Shown here one piece after another: positions 54,722 through 64,000 of a stretch of 64,000 nucleotides of DNA. Every line of letters begins with the position of its first letter. Positions within the stretch are counted from its first letter, which is position 1. A program made the translations under genes and the position numbers. This DNA comes from Hyperoodon ampullatus (taxonomy: Eukaryota > Chordata > Mammalia > Artiodactyla > Ziphiidae), in the NCBI GenBank assembly GCA_949752795.1, contig OX457075.1, positions 4,960,001 through 5,024,000 on the forward strand. The letters run 5' to 3'. The notes beneath the pieces are model-generated. The model did not search any database. It worked only from the letters and a program-made list of their open reading frames with translations, and was not told the origin of the DNA.

Positions 54722-56282
54722 ATTCAACCGGGAGTGCTTTCTTGGGCCACCCAAACTTCTTTAGGAAGCTATGTGCTTTTGTCCATTTCTCATTTCTTTC
54801 AGCAGAGGAACTTAAAAACAATTACCCGTGAACTGGTGTGCGGAGAACACATCTCTTTGCAGGGTGTGGATGTGTATGGAAGGCGTGTGTGTGTGTGAGT
54901 GTCAGGGCGTGCAGGAGCTGATGTTGGGACGTGTGTGCTTGCCTTGGTGTTGGTGTCTGTGTGGTGTAACGTGGCTCCACTACCAGACCGCGGGGGGGTG
55001 GGTGGTCCCCTCCTCACAGGCCCCTCTTCTTCGAGCACCCACCACGCCTGATGTATAATGGAACGTTAAGTGGTGCTGTGACAAGTCTCTCTCATATGGG
55101 TCGCTCTTGTTCCTGGGATGTCTTTTAATCCCTTCGACCTGTTTGTAGCACGTGAGGTCTAATACTAGTGTAATATGCATTATACCATGCATTACACATG
55201 GTAATAAGTTATACCCGCATTATACCTGTGTGATACTAGTTCTGGGTCACCCCCCTCAGCTGCCTGGCACACGGCCTGTACTCGGGTAACTTGTCTACAT
55301 GGGTAACTTGTCTTAATGGTTAAGAAACAAGGGGGATAGGTGGAAACAGCGGGACTTCCGAATCTGCAGATGGGAGCATGTGTGAGGCCTCACATGAGGG
55401 AGGAAAGTGAGGGCAAGGGTGAAGAGGGTGGGTAGTGTGGCAGTGGCTTTGCTGTCCCTGCCCGGGAGCCCTTCCTCACCTCCTGTGGCACCATTGGGTT
55501 GAAAGTGTCTTCAATTAAACTAGCTTTGCTTTTTCCATTATTAGAGGAAAGTGGTGCGTTCATGCCAGTAGACTGGAATGTATTAAAGGTTGGTCTGGCC
55601 TCACAGAAGGTGACCTTCAGCTGCTGGCGTACCGAGGGAATTAGGGAGAGCTGGCTTTCCAGTATTTCTTTGGCAGAGGACTCAGCAACTGACACCGATC
55701 AGAGTTAGGACTCATAAAGCACAGAGCCAAGACCTGAATGCTCAGCTCTTTCTTCTAAGATGCTTTCAGCTCCTTATCTTTCAGAGCAGTTAAATATTTG
55801 CATTTGGCTCACTCCCTGGGGACCCTTGATTGATTTTTAGGATGATCGCGTCTGATGCAAGTAACGAAGATCTGAACTGGCCAGAAAACCTGGGATATTT
55901 TCTCCTAAATAAGTGGCTCATTTTGGATCTTGTATGTGAAGTTAATTCTTTAAGATTCCTTGCTGTACGACAGGAAAATGTGTACCCAGAAGGCAGGGAC
56001 AAAAAAACACCCAGCATCGAAACAAAACCCAACCAGCAACAACAAAACAAAGAAGCCAAAACCCAAACCCCTAAGCATAGGTCTGGAAAAAAAAAAAAAA
56101 AGGATTTCTTATAACCTCGTACAAACTCTGACTCGGAAAGTAACAGAAAGGAAAGGTTAGCTCCTGTCCTGGTCCACGTTTGCTCATTGTGGCCACTGAG
56201 ATCCAGGGCACCCATGATCAGCACAGGGTTTTTATCTTGTTCTCTCACTTAAAGGCATCTTGAGAAGAGCCATGGTATTGAA
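54722..56282. other. Intergenic stretch without recognisable features
   Basis: Short CA/GT-rich patches at about 54870-54975. Nothing else is assigned. Frames at 55390-56248 overlap on both strands with no known domain. Confidence 0.4.
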
Positions 56283-57264
56283 ATTGGCTAAAATACTCTT
56301 CTTACAGGAAACAAAAGAAAAAAATGGATGAATTGGATTACATCAAAATTAAAAACTTCTGTGCATCAAAGGACACAATCAGCAGAGTGAAAAGGCAACC
56401 CATGGAATGGAAGAATTTGCAAATCATGCATGTGATAAGGGGTTAAGACGCAGAATGTATAAAGAACACATACAACTCAACAACAACAAAATAAAGATCT
56501 TGAGTAAGAAATGGGCAAGGGACTTGAATAAACATGTCTCTGAAGAAGATGTACAAATAAGCACATGCAAAGATTCTCAACATCACTAATCATTAGGGAA
56601 ATTCAAATCAAAACCACAACAAGATACCACCTCACATCCATTAGAAGAGCTACTATCAAAAAAAAAGAAAATAACAAGCATTGGCAAGGATGTGGAGAAA
56701 TTGGAACCTTTGTGCCCCGCTAGAGAGAGGGAACCATAGCACAGTCTCTGTGGGAAATAATACGACAGTTCCTCAAAAAATGAAAGATCGAATTACCATG
56801 TGATCCATGCAATTTCACTTCCGGGTATGTACTCAAAAGAACAAGAGGCAAGGGCTTGAAGAGATTTGTACACCCATGCTCATAGCAGCATTATTCACAA
56901 TAGCCAAAAGGTAGATGAGTGGATAAACAAAGCATGGTATATACATACAATGGAATATATTTCAACCTTAAAAAGGAAGGAAGTTCTGACACATGCTACG
57001 ACACAGATGAAACTTGAGGACATTATATATGAAGTGAAATAAGCCAGTCACAAAAAGACAAGTACTGTGTGATTCCACTTAGATGAGGTCCCTAGAATAG
57101 TCAAGTCCATAGACACAGAAAGTAGAATGGTGCTTGCCAGGGGCTGGAGGCGGGGAAAATGGAGAGTTGTTTCATGGGCACAGAGTTTCAAGTCTGTGAG
57201 ATGAAAAGGGAACAACGTGAATGTGCTTAACACTACTGAGCTCTACACTTCAAAATGGTTAAGA
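56283..57264 (+). mobile_element. Ancient L1 (L1M-type), 3' part of ORF2 and 3' UTR
   Basis: GGATTACATCAAAATTAAAAACTTCTG, CAAATCAAAACCACAACAAGATACCACCTC, GCAAGGATGTGGAGAAATTGGAACC, ATTCACAATAGCCAAAAGG and GCTTGCCAGGGGCTGGAGGCGGGG are characteristic of older mammalian L1 elements. Numerous small lesions break ORF2. It continues, after two younger insertions, at 57770-57826. Confidence 0.88.
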
Positions 57265-57469
57265 GGGCTTCCCTGGTGGCGCAGTGGTTGAGAGTCCGCC
57301 TGCCGATGCAGGAGACACGGGTTCGTGCCCTGGTCCGGGAAGATCCCGCATGCCGCGGAGTGGCTGGGCCCGTGACCATGGCCGCTGAGCCTGCACGTCT
57401 GGAGCCTGTGCTCCGCAACAGGAGAGGCCACAACAGTGAGAGGCCCGCGTACTGCAAAAAAAAAAAAAA
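57265..57469 (+). mobile_element. CHR-type SINE nested in the ancient L1
   Basis: + strand CHR SINE with a poly(A) tail. The 13-bp duplication AAAATGGTTAAGA at 57252-57264 and 57470-57482 consists of L1M 3'-UTR sequence, proving insertion into the older element. Confidence 0.95.
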
Positions 57470-57493
57470 AAAATGGTTAAGATGGTAAAGTTT

Positions 57494-57768
57494 GGGCATA
57501 GGCTGGTGGGTGCCAAGGGGGAGGAGGGGAGGGAAAGATTGGGAGTTTGGGGTTAGCAGATACAAACTATTATATATAGAACAGATAAACAACAAAGTCC
57601 TACTGTAGAGCACAGGGAACTATATTCAGTATCCTGTGAGAAACCATCATGGAAAAGAATATGAAAAAGAATGTATATATATGTATAACAGAGTCACTTT
57701 GCTGTACAGCAGAAACTAACACAATATTGTAAATCAACTATACTTCAATAAAAGATAAAGTTTAAAAA
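57494..57768 (+). mobile_element. Younger L1 3' end inserted in the ancient L1
   Basis: GGGAGTTTGGGGTTAGCAGATACAAAC, CAACAAAGTCCTACTGTAGAGC, GTCACTTTGCTGTACAGCAGAAACTAAC and ATTGTAAATCAACTATACTTCAATAAAAG are the L1 3' UTR. AAGATGGTAAAGTTT (57479-57493) and AAGATGGTCAATTTT (57769-57783) form a diverged target duplication with two mismatches. Confidence 0.85.
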
Positions 57769-57769
57769 A

Positions 57770-57826
57770 AGATGGTCAATTTTGGCATGTCTAATTGCCA
57801 CAATTAAAAATAATTTTAAAAAGTAC
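57770..57826 (+). mobile_element. 3' tail remnant of the ancient L1
   Basis: GATGGTCAATTTTGGCATGTCTAATTGCCACAATTAAAAATAA matches the terminal phrase of old L1M elements, which normally follows directly on the AAAATGGTTAAGA at 57252. Confidence 0.6.
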
Positions 57827-58562
57827 TGTTCCATCTCTCCTGGGCATTTCCGGGACAAAACAGGGTTTCCAGAGCCCAGGAAGATGTGAGTTGGAAGCTA
57901 TGGATGCAGCAGACCCTTATTTCTGAGTTCCTTGCGCAATTTCGTGGCCTCCGTATGGAAAAAAACCTCAAGGGGTGCTTTTTCCACTTCCTCTGCTCAC
58001 CACACTGGGGATTACAAGAGGAAACCAGTTTCGCTCAAAGCACAAGTGAGCAGAACTCTCCGAGGGGCGAGATTCTCCAACCCGGGCAGGCACGCTCCTC
58101 AACCATCCCTCCACACAGGCATGCACACTCACAGGCACACACTCATGTGCACACACTTTCCAGCCAGCTCAGCAGATGTCCTGTGTGAAATGACACCATG
58201 TCCCAGTGCCCCTGCTGGGCTGGAGTGGAACCCTGAACTCGTCCCCCTGGGCCCCCAGGACTTGTACTGGAAGGAGAAAGGGGATGGGGCTGCCTTGGGC
58301 TTTGCTGAGAAGCTCATGGCTTCACATGTGTGGCCCTGGTCCTTGCTGGTGTGAGAAGACGGAGTTTGGACCAAAGGCCCCAACTCGGAGGGGACATGTA
58401 TCCAAGCAACAGCGTCCATCAATCCACGAGGCTCTGCAAACATTATTCCCTATTTGCCTTCTCGTCCCCTCAACCCCGGCTTTTAAGAGTTCTTTATTTT
58501 CCTTTCTTGCTGCTCATTCTTTTCTTTTTTCTTTTCCATTCTCTGTCATCATCTTCCATTCT
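57827..58562. other. Intergenic stretch without recognisable features
   Basis: No exon or repeat recognised. Chance open frames at 57886-58698 span sequence with a CA-rich patch at about 58110-58160. Confidence 0.4.
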
Positions 58563-58628
58563 TAAAACTGAAGTAGAGTTGATTTACAATGCTGTGTTAG
58601 TTTCAGGTGTACAGCAAAGTGATTCAGC

Positions 58629-58663
<35 letters not shown>

Positions 58664-58985
58664 ATAGATATTCTTTTTCAGATCCTTTCCCTTTGTAGGT
58701 TATTCCAAGATATTGTATATAGTTCCCTGTGCTATACAGTAGGTCCTTGCTGTTTATCTATTTTATATATAGTAGTGTATATCTGTTTATCCCAAACTCC
58801 TAATTTATCCCTTGCCTTTCCCCTTTGGTAACCATAATTTTGCTTTCTATGTCTGAATCACCTTCCATTTTTACACATTTGGCTTTTTTAGATTCCACCT
58901 TTCAGTGATATTATACAGTATTTGTCTCTCTCTGTGTGACTTAATTAGCATAATGTTCTCACAGTCCACCCCTGCTGTGTGTGTT
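58563..58985 (-). mobile_element. L1 3'-end fragment
   Basis: Antisense L1: AAAACTGAAGTAGAGTTGATTTAC, GTACAGCAAAGTGATTCAGC, GTGCTATACAGTAGGTCC, GATTCCACCTTTCAGTGATATTATACAG. It contains an (AC)n expansion at 58631-58661. Confidence 0.92.
58631..58661 (+). repeat. (AC)n microsatellite inside L1
   Basis: About fifteen uninterrupted AC dinucleotides within the L1 3' UTR, at the same L1 position as the TG/TA repeat at 54597-54653 on the opposite strand. Confidence 0.95.
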
Positions 58986-59004
58986 GGGGGCAATAACACA
59001 GAGG

Positions 59005-59295
59005 TCTAAGGGTACAAAGTTGCAACAAGTAGTGAAGAGCCCTAGAGACCTAATGTCCAGTATAGTGAATATAGACAAAAGCGTCGTGTTATAATCATCC
59101 AACTTTCTGAAAGACTAGATCTAAATTGTTCCACCTACTAAAAAGAAACTCTAATTATGTGGCATGATTGTGGTGTTAATTATGGCTATGATGGCAATCA
59201 TATTACCATATATACATGTATCAAGTCAACATGTCATATGCATGAAATTTATACAGTGTTATAGGTCAAATATATTTCAGTAAAAATATTCAAAG
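59005..59295 (+). mobile_element. Ancient L1 3'-end fragment (L1M-type)
   Basis: GGTACAAAGTTGCAACAAG, AGAGACCTAATGTCCAGTATAGTGAATATAG, then CATGTATCAAGTCAACATG and an end with GGTCAAATATATTTCAGTAAAAATATT follow the 3' end of old L1M elements. Strongly diverged. Confidence 0.6.
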
Positions 59296-60515
59296 TCACA
59301 AAAAATCATCTTTCCTCATAGCTCTCCCTCCGGCTCCTCCTCCACCCTCAGTCTTCCTACCTGTTTTCCGAGCTCTCCCCTCGTCTTCCTTGCTTTCATA
59401 GCCAGATACAATCCTTGGCTCGGGGACTTGTGTTCTGAGGCGGGATGCAGCAGGGACTCTTCCGCAGGCTGGACCACACTCGGGGACTCTGTCTCCGCTG
59501 TACCAGGTCAGAGAGCCTCCTTTACAGAGGCTGCCCTGATCCGCACGCTTCTCAGCCAGCCAGTTCAGACTGCCTTTGACTTGAGGGCATCCAAGCTTGC
59601 TGTGCAGCAGGGTCATCACGGCAGAGTTGAAGGGACGGCAGCCTCTCTGAGGGACAGGAGGGGCGTGGTCCGTTCCCGTAGGGATGAAAGGTGGCACGTT
59701 TTGCCTGCGTGCTGTCCTCCGATGCAGGAGAAAAACAAGCCCCGATGGTTTTCCAGCCCAGGTGGCACATTCCTCCCGTGATTCATCACCCTGTAATCAA
59801 GACTTGGGCTTGCCGTGCATGCAAGGCTCTAAACAAAAGTGCTTCCCTACACACACAGCTGACCCATCTTCCATCTGTCAGATCTGCTTCCCCAGCTTGG
59901 GACAACTGGCTTTGGGCTGTGACACCCTGCTGGGCAGGGAGAGGCCTGAGTGAGATGAAAGGAAATGTCCTGCTTGACTGAGGCAGGGGACAGCTGGTGG
60001 CCTCATTTTCTGAAGAGCTTTGAGAGGCACAGAGCCCTTCAAAAGGGTCCCCTGAGCAATCAACTACCTTTCGTAGTGCTGTTGGGATTTCCCTGGCCAG
60101 GGGCCGTCAGGGCCTGGACGTTCTTGGCCCTCGAGGTTAGGAAGAATAGACAAACAGCCATTTCTCTCTGCCCAGCCTGCTCCATCCAGACCGTGGGAGA
60201 CGGTTCTGTTGTTGCCAGTCGCTGATAAAAGCCAACTTTCTTGGGTAACCACTGGCATGGAGGCGATTCACTGTTTGCCTTTATGAAGGCAGCAAAGATA
60301 AAGCAGAAATGAATCCTTCTCCCAAGTATCCTATGGTCTCCTAGGGAAGGGAAGACATGGACTTGACCACAGTGCTATGTAGAAAGTGAAGCACCAGATC
60401 AGAGAGGCCTCAGAGCAATGCTCTCCAGGAGGATGGAAAAAGTACAGCAGGTGGTACTGACGTTGGGATCCAGAGAATAGTGAGGATGGGATATGCCAAG
60501 TCAAGAAGAGGGTGT
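59296..60515. other. Intergenic stretch without recognisable features
   Basis: No repeat or gene recognised. Overlapping frames at 59296-59981 have no known domain. Confidence 0.4.
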
Positions 60516-60728
60516 GTTGGGGCTTCCCTGGTGGCGCAGTGGTTGGGAGTCCGCCTGCCGATGCAGGGGACACGGGTTCGTGCCCCGGTCCAGGAGGATC
60601 CCACGTGCCGCGGAGCAGCTGGGCCCGTGAGCCATGGCCGCTGAGCCTGTACGTCCGGAGCCTGTGCTCCGCAACGGGAGAGGCCACGACAGTGAGAGGC
60701 CCGCGTACCGCAAAAAAAAAAAAAAAAA
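60516..60728 (+). mobile_element. CHR-type tRNA-derived SINE
   Basis: + strand copy with a poly(A) tail. The perfect 13-bp duplication AAGAAGAGGGTGT lies at 60503-60515 and 60729-60741. Confidence 0.95.
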
Positions 60729-60741
60729 AAGAAGAGGGTGT

Positions 60742-61013
60742 CCCACGTAGAGGGAACAGCACGAACATTGAGAGAGAGAATAAGGGCACGGAGCTGGTGC
60801 CGCGGGACCCACCGATGCTCTGGAGATGGACCTAATCAGAAGTTGCTTTCAAGGAGCCTGGAGAGGCCGTCAGGGAGGACAGACACAGCCTGGGTCTGTC
60901 CAAGGCTGCTTGAGAAGCGAGCGGCTGTCATTGAACTGACCCGGCTAGTGCTACTCAAGAGCCCGATCCGTGGGGGGCTGTCACTATACACGTGAAATAC
61001 GAAATACGTGCAG
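60742..61013. other. Short unassigned intergenic stretch
   Basis: No feature recognised between the SINE and the 46-bp tandem duplication. Confidence 0.4.
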
Positions 61014-61105
61014 AAATTGCTATTTGATGGAGTGAATGCATGTCGAATCTAATGATACAAAATTGCTATTTGATGGAGTGACTGCATGTCGAATCTAACG
61101 ATACG
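61014..61105 (+). repeat. 46-bp tandem duplication
   Basis: Two adjacent copies of a unit beginning AAATTGCTATTTGATGGAGT and ending in GATAC (61014-61059 and 61060-61105), differing at very few positions (GAATGCATG versus GACTGCATG, TAATGATAC versus TAACGATAC). No third copy is present. Confidence 0.9.
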
Positions 61106-62540
61106 AATGTTGAACTTGGATTTGTATGCTTTGCTTTTATTCAGTTTTTTCCTAACAATTTGTTTTTATTGTATCTTACAATATATAGAGCTCTTGGACA
61201 GACTGGAAAGAAAATCCTCACTAGTCTTTCATGACAGAGAGTTGGGGGAGCACTCCCTTCACTTACCGCTGTGGTCTTTCCTGAAACAGACCCCATTCTC
61301 CCTCACACTGTTTGCTGAGGTTTGTCCTGTGAAGCCCAGTCTCTTTCCTCTCTCCAGACGGACCACACGTGGCACATGCTGTGTCTGCATAGCCATGTGA
61401 AGCCCACACAGTGGGGCAGGACACGAGTCTAAAGTGTCCACGACAGGAGTGGGCACTCTGGGTGGTAAGGCAGATCTGGACCCTGGTTTGGCCACAGCAA
61501 GGCCACCATCATGGACTCAGGGGAGGCTTTGGAGCCCCATCTCTTTTCCTATAAACTATTTTCACGTGTTTAGTATTTGTAACTGGTTTATTCCATGAAC
61601 TGAACTTGGCCTGAAATAAGGAAACAGTACTCCCTTTTCCAACTACTGCTTTTCCCAGCTGCTGGGTTGGATCCTGATCCCAAGAACTCATGCAGCTTCC
61701 ATAGTTTTCTGGTCCTTGCAGGTACTAAGGAGGAATCTCGTTTTCATGGACCAAAGAGTCCAGGCTGCCTAAAAGTTTTAAGTTCTTATTCAGGTTTGAC
61801 TTCTCCCTCCCTCCCCCCTCCAACCTCTGAAACCTACAGGGGAGAAAGGGGAGGTGGTCTCTTCCTCCCCTTGTCCTGCACCGCCCTGCAGTGGGATCCC
61901 AGTGGGAGAAGTTCTCATTCTTCTAGCATGTAGTAGTCTAAAGTAAGGCCATCTAATTTGGATGGTGCCCCAAACTAGGCGCTTTCTCTCATGTTTTTAA
62001 AAAAAATTTTTTTATGAATTATTGGAAATCCTCCCCACCACACATAGAGATACCTCGATATCTCATCTTCCAGCTGACAATCCCAGATCTGTCTGCCAGG
62101 GTCACCTGAGCCTTTTACATGGGCTCCTCCCAGCCACCTGTTCTGCCCCAGTGGGAAAGCCTGGCCCTTGAAGCCACTCCCAGAGCAGCCCTCTCATGAC
62201 TTTGGCTTTCCAAATAACCATCCACCTGCTGCCTTTAGAGGTCTACTGTTGAGAGTCAGACGCATGACCCTAGGACTTCCCAACTCCAGGGGACACTTTT
62301 TATGCTCCTCTGGGAACTCTCCTGCTGACCTCTGCTCTAGTTCCAGGGCCCCTTGGCTTGAGGTGGTAGGCAGAGAGATCACATCTATATCTACTTTTAT
62401 GAAGCCACCAACCTTCTTCAAGAAATGTATTATTTGTACAGCAGAACATTGGAGGTCAATGATACTTCAATTTTTAAAAAATGCATTATCACCAACCCTC
62501 TCCCTCCATCTCTTTCTTATCATTTTAAACTGAAGGAAGG
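61106..62540. other. Intergenic stretch, nearly featureless
   Basis: A short L1 3'-end scrap lies at about 62434-62480 (GTACAGCAGAACATTGGAGGTCAATGATACTTCAAT). Nothing else is recognised. No coding region is supported. Confidence 0.45.
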
Positions 62541-62953
62541 GACTTCCCTGGTGGTGCAGTGGTTAGGAATCCACCTGCCAATGCAGGGGACACGGGTTTG
62601 AGCCCTGGTCTGGGAAGATCCCACATGCCGCGGAACAACTAAGCCTGTGCACCACAACTACTGAGCCTGTGCTCTAGAGCCCACAAGCCACAACTACTGA
62701 GCCCATGCGCCACAACTACTGAGCCCATGCGCCACAACTACTAAGCCTCTGCTCTAGAGCCCGCGAGCCACAACTACTGAGCCTGTGTGCCACAACTACT
62801 GAAGGCGGCACACCTAGAACCCGTGCTCCGCAACAAGAAAAGCCACCACAATGAGAAGCCCACGTACCTCAACAAAGAGTAGTCCCCGCTCACCACAACT
62901 AGAGAAAGCCCCGCGCGCAGCAACGAAGACCCAACACAGACAAAAATAAAAAT

Positions 62954-62990
<37 letters not shown>

Positions 62991-62993
62991 ATG
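62541..62993 (+). mobile_element. Long-form CHR-related SINE with amplified internal motif
   Basis: + strand element starting GACTTCCCTGGTGGTGCAGTGG with B box GGTTTGAGCCC. An extended body carries six copies of ACAACTACT, followed by AACAAGAAAAGCCACC, AACTAGAGAAAGCCC and AACGAAGACCCAACACAG, and an (AAAT)n tail (62944-62992). The flanking duplication GAAGGAAGG is at 62532-62540 and 62994-63002. It is about twice the length of the other CHR SINEs. Confidence 0.9.
62957..62993 (+). repeat. (AAAT)n tail microsatellite
   Basis: About nine AAAT/AATA units forming the 3' tail of the long-form SINE. Confidence 0.9.
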
Positions 62994-63019
62994 GAAGGAA
63001 GGTGATTGGCAGGAGACAG

Positions 63020-64000
63020 AAAACACATTATTTTGATGGAGAGAGTATAATATAAATAATTATTAATGATACAATTTTCCAATTGTATTGGAGAACTGAA
63101 AAGGCAAAACCAACTACTAAGGTATTATGAAAGTTGTAACCCTAGGATGTAGCTACCCTCAGTTAGGGAACTGAGGGAAGCGACAGGAATTATGGAAGTT
63201 TCGAAGTTCTTCCCACCACAAATGGTAAAATGGTCTGTAATGATCCTTCTGCCATAAACAACTAGAAAACTGGATGAAATAGATAAAATAGCTATTGTTA
63301 AACTCTGGGTAAATGGGATGCTCAGAACTGTGATTTCGGAGAGGGGGAAAGTGAAAGAGGTAAGCTCTATACTGGCCCTGGTTCTCTGCTGGGAGTTAAT
63401 TCCTGAACCATGGAAAGGGGAGAGGAAACTCAAACAGAATCCAGTGTCCTGCTGACTTTGGGAGACAGAGACTGGGGTTTAGGGGGGCTGAGGTGGCTAG
63501 AGTTTGTGAGGGAGAATACCAGGGAAGAAAGAGTTTTACAGGAAAGGAGATTCAGAAACATGCATGGTGTCTTCTCGAGTCTTTGGCTGAGAAGGATGAC
63601 AGTGAGGAACTGTTAGTCAAAATATTGCCACACCCCACACAGAACTGGGAATCATTCAATTCCACCAGACAGTGTGGAGAGACGTTCTTCTATATCATTA
63701 AGGCCTCAGAAGGGACATACCTAATAGAAGGACTTAATGAATCTGAAGAAAGACTCTCTAGACGTCCTGAAAAGAGGTTTAATAAAAGCCCAGAAGATTA
63801 AACTGATGTACAAATCACTTACTTGACTGCCAGAATAAATCCATCACTCTCTAAAGCAATGCAACAAAATCTAGCATTCAAGAACATAAAATTCACACAC
63901 AATCACTAGATTTGCAAAGGAGCAGGAAAATCTAACTCATAACTAAGACAAAAATATTACTCAAAGGAAACTCAGAAACAGACATGATGGAAAGAAATGG
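63020..64000 (+). mobile_element. Probable ancient L1 5' region, running off the window
   Basis: CCATAAACAACTAGAAAACTGGATGAAAT, then CCAGAATAAATCCATCACTCTC, CAACAAAATCTAGCATTCAAGAACATAAAATTCACA and GATTTGCAAAGGAGCAGGAAAATCTAACTCATAAC, then a run of AACTCAGAAACAGACATGATGG resemble the 5' UTR to ORF1-start region of old mammalian L1M elements. Frames are broken. The right edge is outside the window. Assignment is from memory. Confidence 0.5.

Noticed and set aside
63410..63801. Small + strand frames near the window end, suggesting a gene start
   Set aside because: They fall within sequence resembling the 5' region of an old L1. Frames are short, shift between each other, and have no independent support.

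Overview
This is a mammalian nuclear genomic window carrying one complete protein-coding gene, SFRP1 (secreted frizzled-related protein 1), on the + strand in three coding exons at 2738-3263, 8496-8573 and 44411-44733. The spliced reading frame is 927 bp, encoding 308 residues and a stop codon. The junctions are canonical GT/AG, both introns are phase 1, and the product has a signal peptide, a ten-cysteine Frizzled-type cysteine-rich domain and a six-cysteine netrin-like domain. No other intact gene is visible on either strand. The many other open frames are shadows of repeats, GC-rich sequence or a purine tract.

The repeats point to a cetacean. At least ten copies of a tRNA-derived CHR-type SINE are present, each opening GGCTTCCCTGGTGGCGCAGTGG, carrying a B-box-like GGTTCGTGCCC and ending in a poly(A) tail. 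Two longer copies carry a CACAACTACTGAGCC-rich body. L1 3' ends of the type seen in cetartiodactyls also occur. No ruminant BovB or Bov-tA elements were recognised. The species call is inference from remembered repeat families.

Layout: 1-2280 is upstream non-coding DNA. A polypyrimidine tract (about 2286-2345) abuts a CpG island (about 2390-3430) that holds the promoter, the 5' UTR and exon 1. Intron 1 (3264-8495) has a second CpG-rich patch (about 4480-4870), two TG microsatellites and one SINE. Intron 2 (8574-44410, 35.8 kb) holds most of the SINEs, several L1 fragments, MIR and MER5A relics, a 1-kb almost pure G+A tract (21886-22897) with a higher-order duplication, and a CpG-rich patch immediately after it (about 22960-23720). 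Exon 3 is followed by the 3' UTR, with one candidate AATAAA at 46860. From about 46.9 kb to the end the window is intergenic and repeat-rich. It includes a close inverted SINE pair (48690-49177), a three-layer nested L1/SINE/L1 locus (56283-57826), and what looks like the 5' region of an old L1 running off the window end.

The window therefore describes a single Wnt-pathway antagonist locus. The coding part is ordinary and well conserved. The points of interest are in promoter architecture, intronic CpG and purine structures, and repeat arrangement. I found no convincing undescribed biological system.
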